From assembly GCF_036370855.1 (NCBI RefSeq), contig NC_088099.1:20799501-20863500 (forward strand): a stretch of DNA of 64,000 nucleotides, given 5' to 3'. Positions 50,358-61,845 of this stretch are shown here, piece by piece. The notes under the pieces were generated by a model, which saw nothing but the letters and a program-made list of their open reading frames with translations, was not told the origin of the DNA and searched no databases. The first letter of the stretch is position 1. Each line of letters begins with the position of its first letter. Both the position numbers and the translations under genes were made by a program. The DNA is from Dromaius novaehollandiae. Lineage: Eukaryota; Chordata; Aves; Casuariiformes; Dromaiidae.

Positions 50358-53300
50358 CTACACAAATCAGAAAAAAAAAAGTTGTTACTAATGTTAAGTA
50401 GTTCAAAACATAATACAGTACAGACATGCATAAATTAAGACTTTTTTAGTAGTACCAATATCTCATACAGATCCAAATCAGGACCACCAGACATCACACA
50501 AACAATAAACCTACAGTCCTTGTCTGAAACAGCTCATGATCTAAAATTTGCAGTAAGTGCATAAACAAACAGAAAAAAATGAGAGGGCTAAGAGGATATG
50601 GGGAAAAGATAATAGTCTAGATAAATCTGTTTGCTTAAGTGAGTAGTGAGTGATAAGAGCTGCAAAAACAATACCCCTTAGCATATTTAACTAGATTACA
50701 CAGGTTATGCAGGGCAAACTCCTAGAATAATTCTACCCATCTGTGACATTCGCAAGGCTTCACAACTTCTAGTGTATATACACCATCATATCAACCATAT
50801 GAGAAAACATTGTTTACATTTGCAAACAGGAAATAAACACAGAAAATCAGATCTAACAAAAAGAGTTTAAGATCTGAATTGTGAAATGCTCAAATAGTGC
50901 CTAAGCCCACAGACGAGATCCTGAAACCCAGCCTACCAGACCTCGACACTGGACTCCCCTCCCTTCTGACCAGGCAACCTGCAGTCCCACTCCTGCATGT
51001 GTCCAAACCCAGCTCCCTTCTGACAGCACAGAGCAGCCTGACACCTCTGTCATGCACAGGTTCAAGCAAGATCCAAGCACATGTCTAGCTTCTTCTACCT
51101 ACTTCCCCCAGTGCTGGACCAAACACGTTTTCAGCAAGCACAATTAAAAAAATTTCCCCCAAAAGTTCACATTTCACATTCTCTTTGTGCAGTTTTCTAG
51201 CTATCATTGGGATCTGGAAAATGAAGGTTAAATTTCCTCCCCTGCCTTAGAGTTTCAACACTCCAACCCCAAGCAAAGCACTCTGGCCACAGACAACTGT
51301 GTTGGGGAAGACAGGTCAACTACCTCTTGCAGCCACAGTGCAGCAATGAGTGCAAAAGTCATTGGGCCACAAATAATCTCCTGCCACAACCTGGGTGCCC
51401 AGAGCGTGCTCTGTAGCCTGGCGGTTGACAGATCAGCCCTGTGGCCTAGCTCAAGAGGGCTCTCCCTCTCTGTGATGGCTGGTTTTAATCCCACTCTAAG
51501 ACATTTGATTCTCCCCTGCTCTCTAGAGGGAGCCTGGGCGCTTTAGTGTGCTAGATATCTACTGCCAAGGTACGTAAGACTTAAATATTGCAAAGCCCAC
51601 ATCCCTTTTGGATTAGGTCCAGAGAAACAAAGAACGACATGAGTGCTTTTGTGCATCCTGCGAGATGCCCGAACACTCTTGAAGATCTGCCCCCAAAGCA
51701 GTGAGGTACAAGAATAGAGAGGTATCTGCAAAGTAAAATGGACACGGGCTCGTTCCCCAACCCTGCAGGGAAGTAACATAGCAGAGCATGTCCATGCAGC
51801 CAAACTTCTCCCAAAGTACAGAGGTCTCATCTACACTACTAGCAACTGTCCCTGACTTGTACAATCCCCTAAACCACAACTGGGCACTGCCTGGGAGTTT
51901 GCTAGCTTGCTAGTGAGCTTGGGCCAAAACCATGTCAGGAAGCATGTTAACAATTAAAGGGTCTGAATAGTCATGTTCCAGTGCTTGAGTCTATGCCATG
52001 GCCCTGCTTAGTTTACCAGTACACATGTAATTCCTTAATGCCAAAAATCCAGTGCTCTAAATTCAAGTTCTACAAGCTCATATATTGAACATAATTTACA
52101 AGCAAAACATTAAACATTATTTAGGGGGAACATAAGCTGGGGAAACAGCACAAAGGGACAGATCTCTAGCTAGTGTAAGTTACCGTAAGTTTTGCTGAAC
52201 CCAGTGAAGCTGTGATAGTTTACACCAGTCTATGTCTGTACAAATGTGGGCATGTTATTCCCGCTAAGTAACTATGCTCCCAGCAAAGAAAAACATTTCT
52301 GGGTGTTTGTTATTATTCAAAACCCATTTATTTACAAACAAGTGATATTCACAGGCACAGTTAGAATGCCTTATAAAGCTGTGCATTTTGCTCAGTTTAA
52401 TTGACAAAAAATTGAGCCAGGATGTGACCCTCTGACTATTCTTCATAAATCAGTGGAATCAGTATTTATTGTGTGCTCAAAGAATCTGCCCTTTAAGTGT
52501 AGATGTTGATACACGAGAAGTGAGTGGAATGGAAATGCATCCTTTTTTTTTTGCCTGTGGGAAGTAACAAACTGCATGCATTGCTAAACTCTGCATGAAC
52601 TGGATAATGAGTTTCCTTCGCCTGCCCTCAGTCACCAAGGCATAGGAGGCCTTCCATGACCTCACGCTAAACTTGCTGCTGCCCCAAGTGATTCTGAATC
52701 ACAGCCATCTCACAGATGTAATGACAGCACAGGCAGTAACATGGAAGAGATAAATCAGGGTACTCAGGCTAACTTAGTGAGGGGGCTCAGTTGTTGGGGG
52801 ATTTTTTCCCAAATAAAAAATAGAGGATAAAGACTTTTGTACCCCTCCTCCCTTTAAAATACAAATAAATTAACCAAAATGGTTATAAATTTGTCTAACT
52901 AAAACCTTAATTTTCCTTCCCTACTATACCAATGTCTTGACATTAATGTTTTTCTTTGACATATTTTTAAGATAAACTGTATAGGCATTGACCAGATATG
53001 CAACAATGAAAACATGCAATAAGTACTTGCATTTATGTTTTTCTCAAAAGACTGAAATGAAAATATATCACTTCCAAGCTATATTTCCATTGAAATCCTA
53101 CTTTTCCTAAATCCAATAAATCAAAAATACAACCTAAGTATGGCTGTGATTTCAATACATTTAACTCTCAGCTTTCTTTCTTTTTCCAGTCATTAGGAAC
53201 AGTATTTGAAAGCATTTCTGTTAATCTAGGTGAGGATCCAAACACTAGAATATATACAAAAACTGAAGAAAAATGGCAAAAAGGAAGAAAAAAACACCAT

Positions 53301-53824
53301 CAGATTTATCTGCACTGGACTACACTTTTTTTTTGGACAAATATGAAAATCAAAACATTTCAGTGTATTTTCCTGTGCCAGTAGTTTGATATTTTATATG
53401 CTACAGATTTTCAAATGGCTATGTTTGGAGATATTAAATATTCCACTATGGAAGTACAGTTTATATATTTCACAAGTGTTTGATATTCAAGACAAATCCT
53501 AGTCAATTACCAGCACAGCTTTCAAATTGTCTCATTTTTGAAGACGGACCTTTTATAAAGTATCACTCAACATTTTGAAAACAACAGTGCCATGGATATT
53601 TTTCATATAATGAGTTAAGAGGTAAGATAATATTTTAAAGTCAAACTTATTTAAAGTCAAAATTATGCACACAATACAAACTGATCTCTCAGGAGTTCAA
53701 ACATACATGTTGTCTCTGACTTCAGTACATTTATTGCTGCATTAGGAATAACAGCAGACAGCTGAAAAGGAAAGATTTCCCCTTCCCCATGTTAAAAAAA
53801 ATGATAAGAAAAGCGATGCCTTAC
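50358..53824 (-). other. SPAG6: SPAG6 intron 3
   Basis: A 3,467-base GT-AG intron. Near 51543-51879 all three minus-strand frames stay open together for over 200 bases (95, 77 and 88 codons), without recognisable coding content. No mobile element is identified. Confidence 0.9.
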
Positions 53825-53991
53825 ATTCTGCTCAGACAACGAACATACGAGCTGAGGAAGAATGTCTCCCTTCACAACAGCCTCTGCCAGGTCATCATTA
53901 TAATTGGCAAGTCTCCCAAGAGCCAAAGCAGCAGTCTGTTGAATAGTTGGGACCACATCCAGCAAAAGAGGTCTCAGCAAAGCCATCACAC
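53825..53991 (-). CDS. SPAG6: SPAG6 exon 3 (first coding exon inside the window)
   Basis: SPAG6 is an armadillo-repeat scaffold of the axonemal central pair apparatus (the PF16 orthologue), needed for motility of sperm flagella and some cilia. This 167-base exon completes a split glycine codon (two bases, GT) and then encodes 55 residues, about positions 42-96: VMALLRPLLLDVVPTIQQTA, then ALGRLANYNDDLAEAVVKGD, ending SLSEQN. Acceptor TTACTCAG before 53991; donor AAT/GTAAGG at 53824. The exon joins exon 4 in phase 0. The preceding 41 or so residues must come from exons outside the window. The whole assembled protein has near-complete family length with no internal stop, so the gene looks functional. 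Confidence 0.97.
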
Positions 53992-54639
53992 CTGAGTAAC
54001 ATTGGAAATAGAAAAGGTCACCCAATAAGTGGAAATTTTTCTAAACATTTGCCTTTATTCATAAAAATCTGCTAAGTTACTCTTTGAAATAATAGGAGCT
54101 TGTAGGAAATTCAGAGGAGTTCCCCTGAAACGAAGTTGGCACTTGGATAGCACAGCTGACGCGTAACAATCTTTCTGCCCATTTCTCATAGGTACAAAAC
54201 ACTCCTGAAATATAAAAATTTCACATGTAGAAATAAGCTATATTTAAGCATATATAAAATACATGTGTTAACAAAGTAAATATGCACAGGAAACTCCATC
54301 TGGAGGTTCTGGTGAGCTAGCACTGATATGTCACTCATTATTCAGTCTGCCAACACAAGCTCTACATGGAATTACACCGAATTACTAATAATTCCATCTA
54401 TTATAAACAGTGACTGATCTGGGGACCAATAGCCATAATATATTACATTTCAGACAGAAGAATTAAAGACTTTATTACCACATCATTATTTATGATGTAT
54501 TTATACTACAGTCCACAGTGTATCAGCTAAATATGAAAGAAGATGAAGTCCCTTCTCAAAGGAGTTCTTACACATACACATAAGCTGTTGAAATTACAGG
54601 TAAGCTAAGCACACATGACATGAACCATAAGCATTCATG

Positions 54640-55712
54640 GCACAGGAAAGTCCTCACATGGATAAACATTTGGCTAAAAATAGGAAATGGTAGGAGAAAA
54701 CATTCCAGTCTCACAAGAGGAGGAGGTCACAATGCAGTTCCTCAAGAGCCTGTGCTGGGGCATATGCTGTTGAATACACTGATATTCATAAATGATCAGG
54801 AAAAGGGCAGGAATAGTGTGTTGAGAATATTTACTGGTGACTCGAAGTTATTCAAGATGGTACCAACAAGGGCAACTACGAGAAACTACAGAGACGGAAT
54901 GACTGGATGATAAAATGGCAAGTGATATTTCAAGTAGATAAATGCAAAGCAATACAGATGGGAAAGCCAATCTTAACATCACACACAGAGTGATGGACTC
55001 CAAACTGATCACTACTATTCAGGAGAAAGATCTTGGGGTTATGACAGACAGTTCCTTGGAAACATCAGCTCAGTACTCAGTAGCAGAAAACAAAGCGTGC
55101 ACACACAAGCGTACAGAGTGCTAGGGAAAGGAGTAGAAAACATAACGGGGACCATCACTACAGTATTGCATACATCTATTTTGCATCTAATCCCTTCCCC
55201 AACAACAGAACTGGAAAAGGCTCAGTGAAAGGCAGCAAGGACAATCAAAGGTGACCACTCGGTATATGGAAGCTATTCCCACAGTTAAACTAAGACTCTT
55301 CAGTAGGGCTATAAGCCAGCTCCACGGAATCTGGTTTAGCATGGAGCAGGCAGCTAGGGATCAAACACTGTCTCTTCCAACACTAGGAAACAATATATGA
55401 AGCTAGTAGAGGCTGAATTCAAAAAGAAATGATTTTTCACAGAAAAAGTTTGTAGAGCTGTGGAAGTTCTTGCCAAAGCAGTTCACACAGGTTCATGACT
55501 GCACAAGTTCCCAGAAGTCCACTGCCCATTACTAGATACATAGAAACCACATATACTTCAGGAAGTCCCTGGGCTAATAACAGTTGGAGGCTGAGCAAGT
55601 ACTCTTGTCCTGTTCGTACAGTGTTTCCTAGGCATCTGGGTATGTCTCCTGTTGGAGGCAGAACAGTGGGCTAGATCATAAGAGCTGCTCTGATCTCTGG
55701 TCTGACAGACAT
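54640..55712 (+). mobile_element. ancient CR1/L3-type LINE remnant, RT to 3' end
   Basis: Translates in pieces to a decayed reverse transcriptase: 'cctcaagagcctgtgctggg' (the QGSVLGP-like region) near 54740, FINDQEK near 54790, a TGDSKLFK box (FADDTKLF in the family) near 54835, and KDLGVMTDSSLETSAQYSVA near 55029-55086, a typical CR1/L3 block. It ends with 'gtgggctagatcataagagc' and 'tctctggtctgacag' near 55668-55708, the same old 3' signature as the element at 19756-20475. Inactive, antisense to SPAG6. Confidence 0.75.
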
Positions 55713-57477
55713 AGCAATTCTTCATTATCCTTAGACTATGCAGAGAGATTTATAGTTTAATAAGCAGCAGTTCTGAATTAGTTTTATCTTTGATAATGGA
55801 GAAAACCCTAATATAACCAGAATGGAACTGCAAACAAAAAATTGAAAATAAGAACATGGTTGCATAAATAGTATGATTTATAAGGACTGGGGAGAGGAAA
55901 TTACTTATACCGCAGTTCTTTGAAAGTGCTGCCCCTATACCAGCCAGATGCATGAATTAAGACTTCCGAGCTTTAGTACCTCAGCTGGAAAGTAATGCCC
56001 TCCGGAGCTGCAAAAGTGCTATATCGGAATACTGAACATTCAAAGCTATGATTAGAAATTTTTCTATCAGTTGTCAGAGTTTTCCACTAGATTCATTTGC
56101 ATCAGATAAAGATCCAGTTGATTGACCATAGCCACAAGAAGAAATTAAGACTTCCTTTCTCAAGAGCTGTGTGTGCGCATAAGCCATGTCAGCACCAAAC
56201 AAAGGTCTTTTGGTGCACCAAAGGTCTTTTCATGCAACAGACCTACAATGGTGGGATCACTACCTACTCGCAGATGACATCCAGGAGATGTTGAACAGAT
56301 GCATCATGATGAGAAGAAAGGAAAAGCTGAGGGCCTAGGAATAGTCCAAAGGATGGAGACTGGAACAATCTAAAAGGATGGAGACTATATCAAGAAGGTA
56401 TTCCCACAGCCTGTACAAAAGGACACGCTAGAAAGACAAAATCAAGTTGAGCAGCAGTGAAATTCTCATAGAAAATGCTTACTATTTTAACTTAAAAATC
56501 AAATTGCTCTCAGCAAGCAGAAAATAATCTAATAATCTATACATGGCTCTGAACAAGGCAAAAAAACAACCATGGAGGCCAAGCAGACCATTAATGATGT
56601 TGTTCTGGGAAGGTCACTCCTGCAAGCAGAGGCTACACAGCCCGGATGGGTACAACTTCCCAGGAGGTTCACAAGCCAAAAGAACACAGCTCTCATGGGG
56701 ACACATAATAAAAGGAGAAAAGTTAGATGAAATTGTGATGTCTAAATAACACTCCAGAAGCACTAAAAATGGCTCTGCAGCATGCATCATTTTAACATGT
56801 ATATAGAGAGCCTACATAAATAGTTCTGTGGTATAGCTGGGGCCTGCTCACGCTCCTATCAAAGTCAATGGGAGCTGAAACAGGCATCCTGCATAATAAC
56901 AGTCAAGGTCTAGATACTCCAGCATTGCAAGATCAACAGGAGTTCACTCAGGAGGAATCACTTACTACTTCAGGATGTGGCCAACAGATTGCCATCTTCT
57001 CACAAACTCCCTCAAATGGTGTGTGCGGTCTCATTAGTAAATCATGCCTCATAACAAAATGTGTTAAGTACTTTATAGGATAAATTAAAAGAGAGAGGGA
57101 AAAAAACCTGTGACTTAATGCCAACACCATATACCTTCTACTGTCAGCTTATCTTCCAGTAAGTCACCTGCACCCTCTACAGGAGAGCATTTTCTTGTTC
57201 TCCTCCTCTAACACATGGTCAAGCATCTGCTGAAATTCCTACAGGGACCTCCTGCTGTTCTGGCTCTTTACGCTGAAGATATTTAAGCAGGAACAGTCAA
57301 AAGTAGGATGCTTGTGTTTAGTGTACAGATATTACATTTGAGACTTCTAACCTCAGTTGAGACAGAACTGAAATTTGTGTTTTGTGAAGAAATCCTGAGG
57401 TTTTTTTGATACAAAAGAGACTGTTAAAAATGGCTGGAAAAAAAGGAAACACTTCAATGCGCAGTGTTCTGTCCCTA

Positions 57478-57555
57478 GGAAGCCAACAGCCCGCTGGCTG
57501 GCACATTCACCCAGGATGTGGGAGACAGTTCAAACCACCCTGAATCAAAAACTCA
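57478..57555 (+). repeat. tRNA-like SINE remnant, copy 2
   Basis: Reads on the plus strand as a SINE head: an A-box-like 'agcccgctggctggcac', then 'cacccaggatgtgggagac' and a B-box-like 'agttcaaacc'. The same order occurs in the opposite orientation at 48026-48122. Both copies lie in SPAG6 introns. Confidence 0.55.
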
Positions 57556-58414
57556 AATTCAAGTTTTTTACATCAGAAATCAAGTAAGTACTAAGCTATT
57601 GTGTAACTGGCCCTACCAAGGAGGTGAGGCAGTCACACTGTGTTATTTTGATTGATAATTCCATCCTAAACTGAAGAATCTTCCTCTCGCAAAAGTTTTC
57701 TCTGTATTACTACATTTCCAGAACAAGTTTATGTTTGAAGAAATTGCTGTTTTACGGCAAAGAAATGCTTCGGCCAAATATTTCTGGCCAGTTTGACACC
57801 CAACTCACCTGGTCTCAGCAGGAAGCATGCATCCCCACTCAAAGTCATGCTGCAGGATTTGCATACTAAGTCACCCAAAAGAGAAAAAGATAGTAATTGT
57901 ACATTTTCTCTCCCATCCTCTAAGCACAAAGGGTGATGTCCTCGAAATTCAGCGAATATTTTAACAGACTAGAATTACTGTAGATCAGATGAACCCATGA
58001 GCTAGATCCAGACCATGCAGCATGTTTCTGGCCTCCATGATAAACCCAGCCACTGCAAAATGTAAAACCACATTTTGAAAAGTTTACATACACATACACT
58101 TTGAGCTGACCCAAATATGAGACTTACGTGATTTGTATTTTCAAGATTAGCTGATACAAATTTCACTTCCAGAACACGCTAAAAGCCTTGAGCCTGAAAC
58201 AGTATTACCAGGCGGCATGTCTCCATATGACCAACACCATTTATTTCACTGTAGGATACAGCATGTAAAGCATGGTGATGACATTTAAGTGTCAGCACAA
58301 AATGTTCCACTGCAAATTATTTTAGCTAATGTAAGTGAAGGTGAGGAAAGAGATGAAAAGTGAAATGAGAGTCACTGTTTGGAAAAAGATACAAGATACT
58401 AAAACAGGGTAGAA

Positions 58415-58442
58415 CCCCCCCTCCCCCCCCCCCACACACACA
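58415..58442. repeat. C-rich / CA simple repeat
   Basis: C7TC11 followed by a short ACACACACA tail on the plus strand. Confidence 0.9.
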
Positions 58443-59524
58443 GAGGAACAGATGAAAAAGGTTAGAAATTAATAGAAACTGTGCTGACCCTCAAGGAGAG
58501 CATATTTTCCCAAAGTGATGCCTGAATGTGAGAAAAGATAGTGAACAAATAATTATCATGACAAGCGCTTTGGTGGTACAAGAAAAGGAAAAAAATCAAT
58601 TCTTGTTGCTGTACAAGCCTTATATTGACATCAAATTAACTGCGAATTGAGAGCAGTGTGTAGTCCTAGATTATGCCTGCACATTGAAAGTAATTAAAAG
58701 CCTCTATCTCCCTTTCCTACATCATCTAAAATCAGTTTGTTTTCTCTGCATCGAGCTTCTATCCATCATCTCTGACCCCTCTGCAAGACCAACTGCTTGA
58801 GAAGTTTTCATCATTTTCAATGTTGTCACATCTTCAGTAGATGGAGTATTTCTCTCTTAACAGCACTTTGGATAAATAAACATTAATTCTGAGAGTGTAT
58901 AACCTTTGCTGCCCAGAGGTTATATGTTCTCCACTAAAACACCCATAGGAAAGAAAGATGTCCACCTTTCCTTCCACAAGCTTTGCAGACACTGCTGGAA
59001 AGGACAGATGTCCCTGACATAGAAGGGGGCTTTCCTGTCCTGTCCAGGGGCCAACCCAGTTATTTTCTCTTTCATGAGCTCCTCTATTTGATTTTTTCCT
59101 TTCTTTGACTGTTCCGTCTAGAGCAGTCTGTCCTTCTTCCCCAAAGAAGTCCCAGCCAGGATTCCTATCAGCATTTCGAATTAAAATCAAACTACTTTAA
59201 CAATTCCTTAAGGCAGAAAAATAGATAAGAAACTTTCAACAATTTCCTCTTACCTCTCTCAAATGAATTACTTAAATGAATAGGGTTATAGAGAGCAGGG
59301 TGCAGCAAGGCCTTGAGTAAAACTTCAGGGGAACTCTTTGGTTTTCTTCTAAATAAGTCTCTTCTGATAGAAGTGGGAAATTCACTAATTCAGAGGCAGC
59401 TACACAGAAAGTAAAGAACCACAAAATAAGGCATTTAGACCATTAGACTAGATTTGTTTTGGAAGAGTTCCCACAAACAACTCAGAAACAGGGTAACAAA
59501 GAATTACTGCCAAATATTCTTTCT

Positions 59525-59605
59525 TGCATCACATAACCTTGACTGACCCTGGGCAAGGAATGATTCCCCTTTCTATCCTCAGTTTCCCACTCAATTGTTT
59601 TGAAG
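59525..59605 (-). repeat. MIR-like ancient SINE fragment
   Basis: Plus-strand text 'cataaccttgactgaccctg', 'gggcaaggaatgatt', then 'tatcctcagtttcccactc' follows the reverse complement of the MIR 3' half ('ccttgggcaagtcac' to 'cctcagtttcctcatc'). Short and diverged. Confidence 0.45.
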
Positions 59606-61822
59606 AATGACACACTTTAGAAGCTGAATCACCCTTAGCACACACTTCTCAAGTGGAGCTGTTGTGCACAGGCCTGCTTCACTTTCTTTTAGCAAGCAAG
59701 TGCCGGCTGCTGCCTATCTTTATCTGGAAAAAGCTCAGGGCAGCAGTAGGTTCCAAGTTTTTCATTCCAAGTTTCTTCAGCCAAACAAACAGTAACTATG
59801 CTGGAGATAGCAGCCTTTGTTTGGTTATTTCAATTGCTTAGGGAAAAGCACCTGAAAGTCTGGCAAAATTCCCCCCCTCCAAAAAAAAAACCTTGTCAGT
59901 AGTCACAAGTTAGAGAAATGTCAGTCTGTGTTTCAAATTCTCTCCATTTCTGCACCTAAAGATGACCACTTCTCTCCCCTATTCTCCTTCCTTAAAAATA
60001 GAATTTTTCAGCATTCAAATTTTAAAATGGAAATAAAGGTAGTTCTTCACTAGTTTCGTTGTCTCTTTGATACACTCTTACCTTGAAAATGCTCTCCTAA
60101 TTTACACCTTGAATCTAATTTAATGTCATCTTCTCATTTTTGTATGCTACCTGTTACACTAAGAACATTCACTGAACTAACAATACTGCTCAAGCATTCA
60201 TCATATAACCTTGATTTTTCAGGAGTCCTGATGTCAGATTCAATGACTTGACAAGGAAATAAAGTGCAAACTTATTTCTGCCTCACCCCAGCACAGCAGA
60301 GATTTAAGTAGCAGACTTAAGACGCATTTCCCAGACGAAGAGTGAGAAAGAGAACTTTCCCTCCCTTGTCTTGAGGCTGCCTCTTGCAGAGGCTGTACGG
60401 TACGTACGTCTCCAGTACATATTCCTCAGGCGTGACTCACCCCAAGGAAGGACTCCGCGCTGTGACTCTTCTATGCAAATACAACTAGAATCTATCAAAA
60501 TATCAAAGAGAACATGAATGCAGTTTGGTAACGGAGACTCGGGGTAATCAAGTAATTTGTAGCACAATCGCCAGATGGTGGGGAACGTAACACAGATTCA
60601 GTATGACAGCAGGACTAGAGAATTTTGAGGGAACAAGGAGCAGTAAGTTTCTCCTTCCTTAAAAGCTGATCTGGACAGCCATTTCCCAGACCCCTTTTCC
60701 ACATTAATGGAACAGGACTGATCGTCTTCCAAGACGCCTGAATTTCTGAAAATGCCCTTCACAGGGCTAGCTAGTGGCCACCAGCAAAATTTCCACACAA
60801 TTCCTCACAGACACACCAAAACCAAGGTGGTCACAAGGAGCTTTTTCCTTCCAAAGGCCACTTCCTGAGATGAAACAGATGTTGCAAAGAAGTTCTACCT
60901 TTGAATTTTCTACCTGCAAATCTCCTCCAAACAGGCCAGGAGGTAGAGAAGAGGAGGAATCGCAGAGAAGCTGAGAGCAGCTGAGCTTTCAGCTCACTGA
61001 CTTTCAGAAGCAGACAGTCCTCTGGCTTTGGTAACATTTTGTTTCTCCTGCCCTGTCATCTCCCTAGTACCTTCCTTAACACATGGTCTCCTTTCTTTCA
61101 TCAGGTACCACATCACCAAGCCTTGGGGAAACAGCCACTCTCCTCACTTCTCCTACTACAGCTCCAAAAATGACCTTTTGCCTTCCATCCCCCATTGCAC
61201 AATTCTCTCCCACTTCTGTTTCTATTTCCCACCCACTAAGGCTCAGTAAAGTTTTTACCTCAAAAAAGGTAAGTGCATCCTTCACAGGATGAGGTGCAGA
61301 AACCCAAATCCTGAAACGGGCTACCTGGGAGCACTGGAGTCTGCCCCCCTTGCAAGATCCAGATAGTGCAAGAACACAGATGTTTTTAAGGGAGCAACTC
61401 TTTTTCTGGGCAGCTGACTCGACAGCCCTCCTCCCTCTGCATCCCATGCTCCCAGCAGGCTTTGTACAAAGTACTGTGTGATCAGAGCACATTCTTTTAT
61501 ATTCTTTAAAATGCAGAACTGCATCCTGAAATCCTTTCCCAGAACCTGATCCTCCTTACACAGGGCCAAGTGTCCAACTGGCACATTTAAAATAGGTACA
61601 TTTAAAATATGCATGCTAAAAGGGGGAGTCTGAAAAAAGTATGAGGGAAAAAAAAGCTCATGTAATTGCATGGGGGAAATAAATCTAAACAGCCTTTTCT
61701 CAAAAATAAAGATTCCTGAAACCACTCCAAAGATTTGGGAATACAGCTCTTAAAGACTGTGACCAATGGAATAGCTCTGGAGCCAGGAGAGAGCTACTAC
61801 TCATGACATCATCTTTAGCTGG

Positions 61823-61845
61823 GAAAAAAAAAAGAAAAAAAAAAA
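61823..61845. repeat. A-rich simple repeat
   Basis: Two long A runs interrupted by a single G on the plus strand. Confidence 0.9.

Noticed and set aside
56196..56391. Short near-duplications (AAAGGTCTTTT twice; AAAGGATGGAGACT twice)
   Set aside because: Short imperfect local duplications, common in introns, with no sign of function.
57121..57260. Possible SPAG6 exon 2 donor (CACCTGCA on plus near 57164)
   Set aside because: The upstream reading frame has a stop and does not encode the expected RPQNIETLQNAG-like sequence.
60905..60960. Another possible exon 2 donor (CTACCTGCAAAT near 60910)
   Set aside because: Translation ending in the needed phase gives an unrelated peptide.
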